Below are positions 51,211 through 52,692 of a stretch of 52,692 bases of DNA, piece after piece. Both the position numbers and the translations under genes were made by a program. Location: positions 1 to 52,692 of the forward strand of contig NZ_JAUPED010000020.1 of assembly GCF_030552475.1 (NCBI RefSeq), in the 5' to 3' direction. The notes below the pieces were generated by a model. That model had not been told where the DNA came from, did no database searches, and worked only from the letters and a program-made list of their open reading frames with translations. Source of the DNA: Mariniflexile sp. AS56 (GTDB lineage: Bacteria; Bacteroidota; Bacteroidia; Flavobacteriales; Flavobacteriaceae). How positions within the stretch are numbered: position 1 is the first letter of the stretch; each line of letters begins with the position of its first letter.

Positions 51211-51476
51211 TAGGAATCAAGCAAGCTAATAGGGTGAAACGAGCAGAGGCAATACCTTCGATGGTCTCACAAGTAGGGAAGGACTGAACGTAATTCTCTT
51301 CAAAATTCGCATAGGAGCACTAGTTGTAGCCTATGCTTAAACTAAAAGATAGTACCAAGGGTGAAAAGAGCTTTGGTGTGATGATTTACGAACCGCCGTA
51401 TACGAGACCCGTACGTATGGTGGTGTGAGGGGTGCACTCCGCCATTTGATGGCGGAGCCATCCACTCGATTGTACC
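51211..51476 (+). mobile_element. 3' end of a group II intron (domains V and VI), no RT gene
   Basis: The sequence has the look of a bacterial group II intron end. A domain V-like hairpin (about 51392-51424, ACCGCCGTATACG to CGTACGTATGGTGGT) is followed by a domain VI-like stem. In that stem CTCCGCC at about 51437 pairs with GGCGGAG at about 51451. The ending is ACTCGATTGTAC. An outer stem GCATAGG/CCTATGC lies at about 51309-51335. No reverse transcriptase frame is present, and the 5' part of the intron is missing, so this is a remnant. Confidence 0.75.
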
Positions 51477-51479
51477 CAG

Positions 51480-52433
51480 TTATTTTAAACGATAGATTGT
51501 TTTATTTTTTTCTCCTATTTTTTCAAATAAATCCAATTCTGCTCCTTTCTTTAAATCTCTACTTGCAGTTGCTGAAGAAATATCTTTAAAAATATCCATA
51601 TAATCTTTTCTTGTAAATTCAGTTTTATTTAATGAAACATAATATTCTAATCTATCTTTTTCATTTAACGTTCGATTATTAAAATCTAATAGTTCACTAA
51701 TTGAAATGTCAATCACGTTTAGCATATATTCAATAAACTTAGTTGATTTTCCAGATTTATCACTTTCTGCCAAAGCTTTGTAATACTTTTCTTGGTCTTT
51801 ACTTATTAAAGTTTCAAAAGGTAAAAATTCAAAGATTGGATATTTTTCCATTAAAATTAAAGTTTGCCATAATCTTCCCATTCTGCCATTTCCATCCAAA
51901 AATGGATGTATAAATTCCATTTCGTAATGGAAAACACAACTTTTAATTAATTCAATTTCATCAGACTTTTTCAAATACTCAAAAAGGTCTTTCATTAAGT
52001 ACGGTACATTTCCAAAAGGTGGTGCTAAATGCTCAACTTTTGAACCTTTTACAATTCCGACACTTTGATTTCTATATTTTCCAGAATTTTCAATTAAACC
52101 TTCCATTAAGTTTTGATGTGCTTTTAAAAAGGATTTTTCATTTGAAGGATTGTAATCTTCTAAATTTTCATAAATTTTAATTGCGTTTAAAACTTCAAGT
52201 ACATCTTTTTTAGGGCCAATAACTCTTTTGTTTTCAAGAAGTGCTGTTATTTGTTCTTCTGTAAGTGTGTTTCCTTCTATTTTTAATGAAGAATGAATAG
52301 TTTTGATTCTATTCTGTTTTCTCAATTTAGGTGAAGGTTTGTTTAATAAATTAGCATTTACTTCTCCTATTTTTTCTGAGATAGAAGTTATTAATTTTAA
52401 AATAGAAGATGTTATTTCGTAAGGTGGTTTCAT
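51480..52433 (-). CDS. Class II Fic protein (AMP transferase) with C-terminal winged helix
   Basis: The Fic motif FIHPFLDGNGRMGRL, at about residues 170-184, is complete, with the catalytic histidine. The N-terminal inhibitory helix motif SLKIEGN ([ST]xxxE[GN]) lies at about 44-50, so it is an autoinhibited class II Fic. The C-terminus (ASRDLKKGAELDLFEKIG) is a winged-helix-like part, suggesting autoregulation. I prefer the ATG at 52433 (MKPPYEITSSI), typical of the family. The in-frame ATG at 52448 would place the palindromic operator sites inside the coding sequence. It adds AMP or another nucleotide part to target proteins. Confidence 0.88.
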   Translation of the reverse strand: MKPPYEITSSILKLITSISEKIGEVNANLLNKPSPKLRKQNRIKTIHSSLKIEGNTLTEEQITALLENKRVIGPKKDVLEVLNAIKIYENLEDYNPSNEKSFLKAHQNLMEGLIENSGKYRNQSVGIVKGSKVEHLAPPFGNVPYLMKDLFEYLKKSDEIELIKSCVFHYEMEFIHPFLDGNGRMGRLWQTLILMEKYPIFEFLPFETLISKDQEKYYKALAESDKSGKSTKFIEYMLNVIDISISELLDFNNRTLNEKDRLEYYVSLNKTEFTRKDYMDIFKDISSATASRDLKKGAELDLFEKIGEKNKTIYRLK

Positions 52434-52436
52434 TTG

Positions 52437-52460
52437 TGATACTATCATTTGATACTATCA
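52437..52460. promoter_or_regulatory. Two palindromic TGATACTATCA sites upstream of the Fic gene
   Basis: The 11-bp odd-length palindrome TGATACTATCA occurs at 52437-52447 and 52450-52460, 13 bp apart, immediately before the Fic start. They are probably operators, perhaps bound by the winged-helix end of the Fic protein itself. Confidence 0.6.
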
Positions 52461-52637
52461 AAGGTACAATCATTTAATCTGAATTATGTTACGAAACGTA
52501 ATTTTTTAATTGGGCACAACGTCAGTCTGTCTAATAACCTACTGCAATTTTATATATTTCTACTAAAATACAGTTTTTTGAATTAGCTGTATGCTGCAAA
52601 AAAACGGGCATAGTATGTAAGCTTCCCCTATAACCGA

Positions 52638-52692
52638 ACTGTTTAAAAGTGTAAAATAATTATTAATTTTAAACAGTATTATGAGAAAAAGT
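52638..52692 (+). CDS. Possible start of an IS3-type transposase gene, cut by the window edge
   Basis: ATG at 52681 opens MRKS, the beginning of many IS3-family OrfA proteins. Upstream, ACTGTTTAAAA (52638) pairs with TTTTAAACAGT (52667), an 11-bp perfect inverted repeat that could be a promoter-proximal hairpin or lie near the element end. Only four codons are visible, so this is a weak call. Confidence 0.25.

Overview
The window reads as DNA from a member of the Bacteroidota, most likely a flavobacterium. It is AT-rich. It carries CTnDOT-type transfer genes (traE to traN), a BfmA/BtgA-type mobilisation protein, an RteC-type regulator and promoters of the TTG / TAnnTTTG type, and its genes mostly lack strong Shine-Dalgarno sequences. 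Positions 1 to about 47125 look like part of one integrative and conjugative element (ICE). Its right end is a 3' half of a tRNA with CAT anticodon (47084-47125), next to a tyrosine integrase. No intact tRNA is visible further left, so the left end probably lies outside the window.

ICE layout, left to right. (1) 327-3148: two cargo genes, a stand-alone OLD-type TOPRIM protein and a protein with a HEPN-like R-x4-H motif. (2) 3149-4105: a gene-free stretch with an imperfect 210-bp duplication. (3) 4106-8560: ssb, two small accessory genes, an oriT-like palindromic region, a BfmA-like protein, a MobB-type relaxase and a VirD4-type coupling protein, all rightward. (4) 8563-34385: a leftward, about 26-kb, ten-gene operon that looks like one anti-phage system. 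In transcription order it holds an AbiEi-like regulator, an AbiEii-like nucleotidyltransferase, HsdM, HsdS (no HsdR), a NERD/pseudokinase/kinase/P-loop protein, an unrecognised 517-residue protein, a giant PD-(D/E)xK plus HerA-like ATPase, a PP2C phosphatase, a giant Hsp90-like (GHKL) ATPase and an SF1 helicase fused to a PIN nuclease. (5) 34498-41728: the mating-pair-formation operon (traE, F, G, I, J, K, M, N and a lipoprotein), leftward. (6) 41912-46922: an amidase, then a replication module (AAA loader-like ATPase, winged-helix initiator with four in-gene iterons), an excisionase-like HTH gene, rteC and the integrase.

Right of the ICE, 47180-49806 holds a second tyrosine recombinase with two tightly linked small genes. 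This looks like a second element stacked at the same tRNA. After it come a DUF6933-like gene, a 5'-truncated UPF0158-like gene abutting the 3' end of a group II intron, a class II Fic gene behind two palindromic operators, and possibly the start of an IS3-type transposase at the right edge.

The most notable items are the defence operon and the in-gene iterons. The operon combines DNA methylation, a kinase/phosphatase pair and four or more large NTPases under what looks like AbiEi autorepression. From memory it resembles methylation-associated (MADS-type) systems and the PglW kinase of type 2 BREX; no database was consulted. The iterons are four exact 33-bp-spaced copies inside the replication-initiator gene, a likely in-gene replication origin of the ICE.
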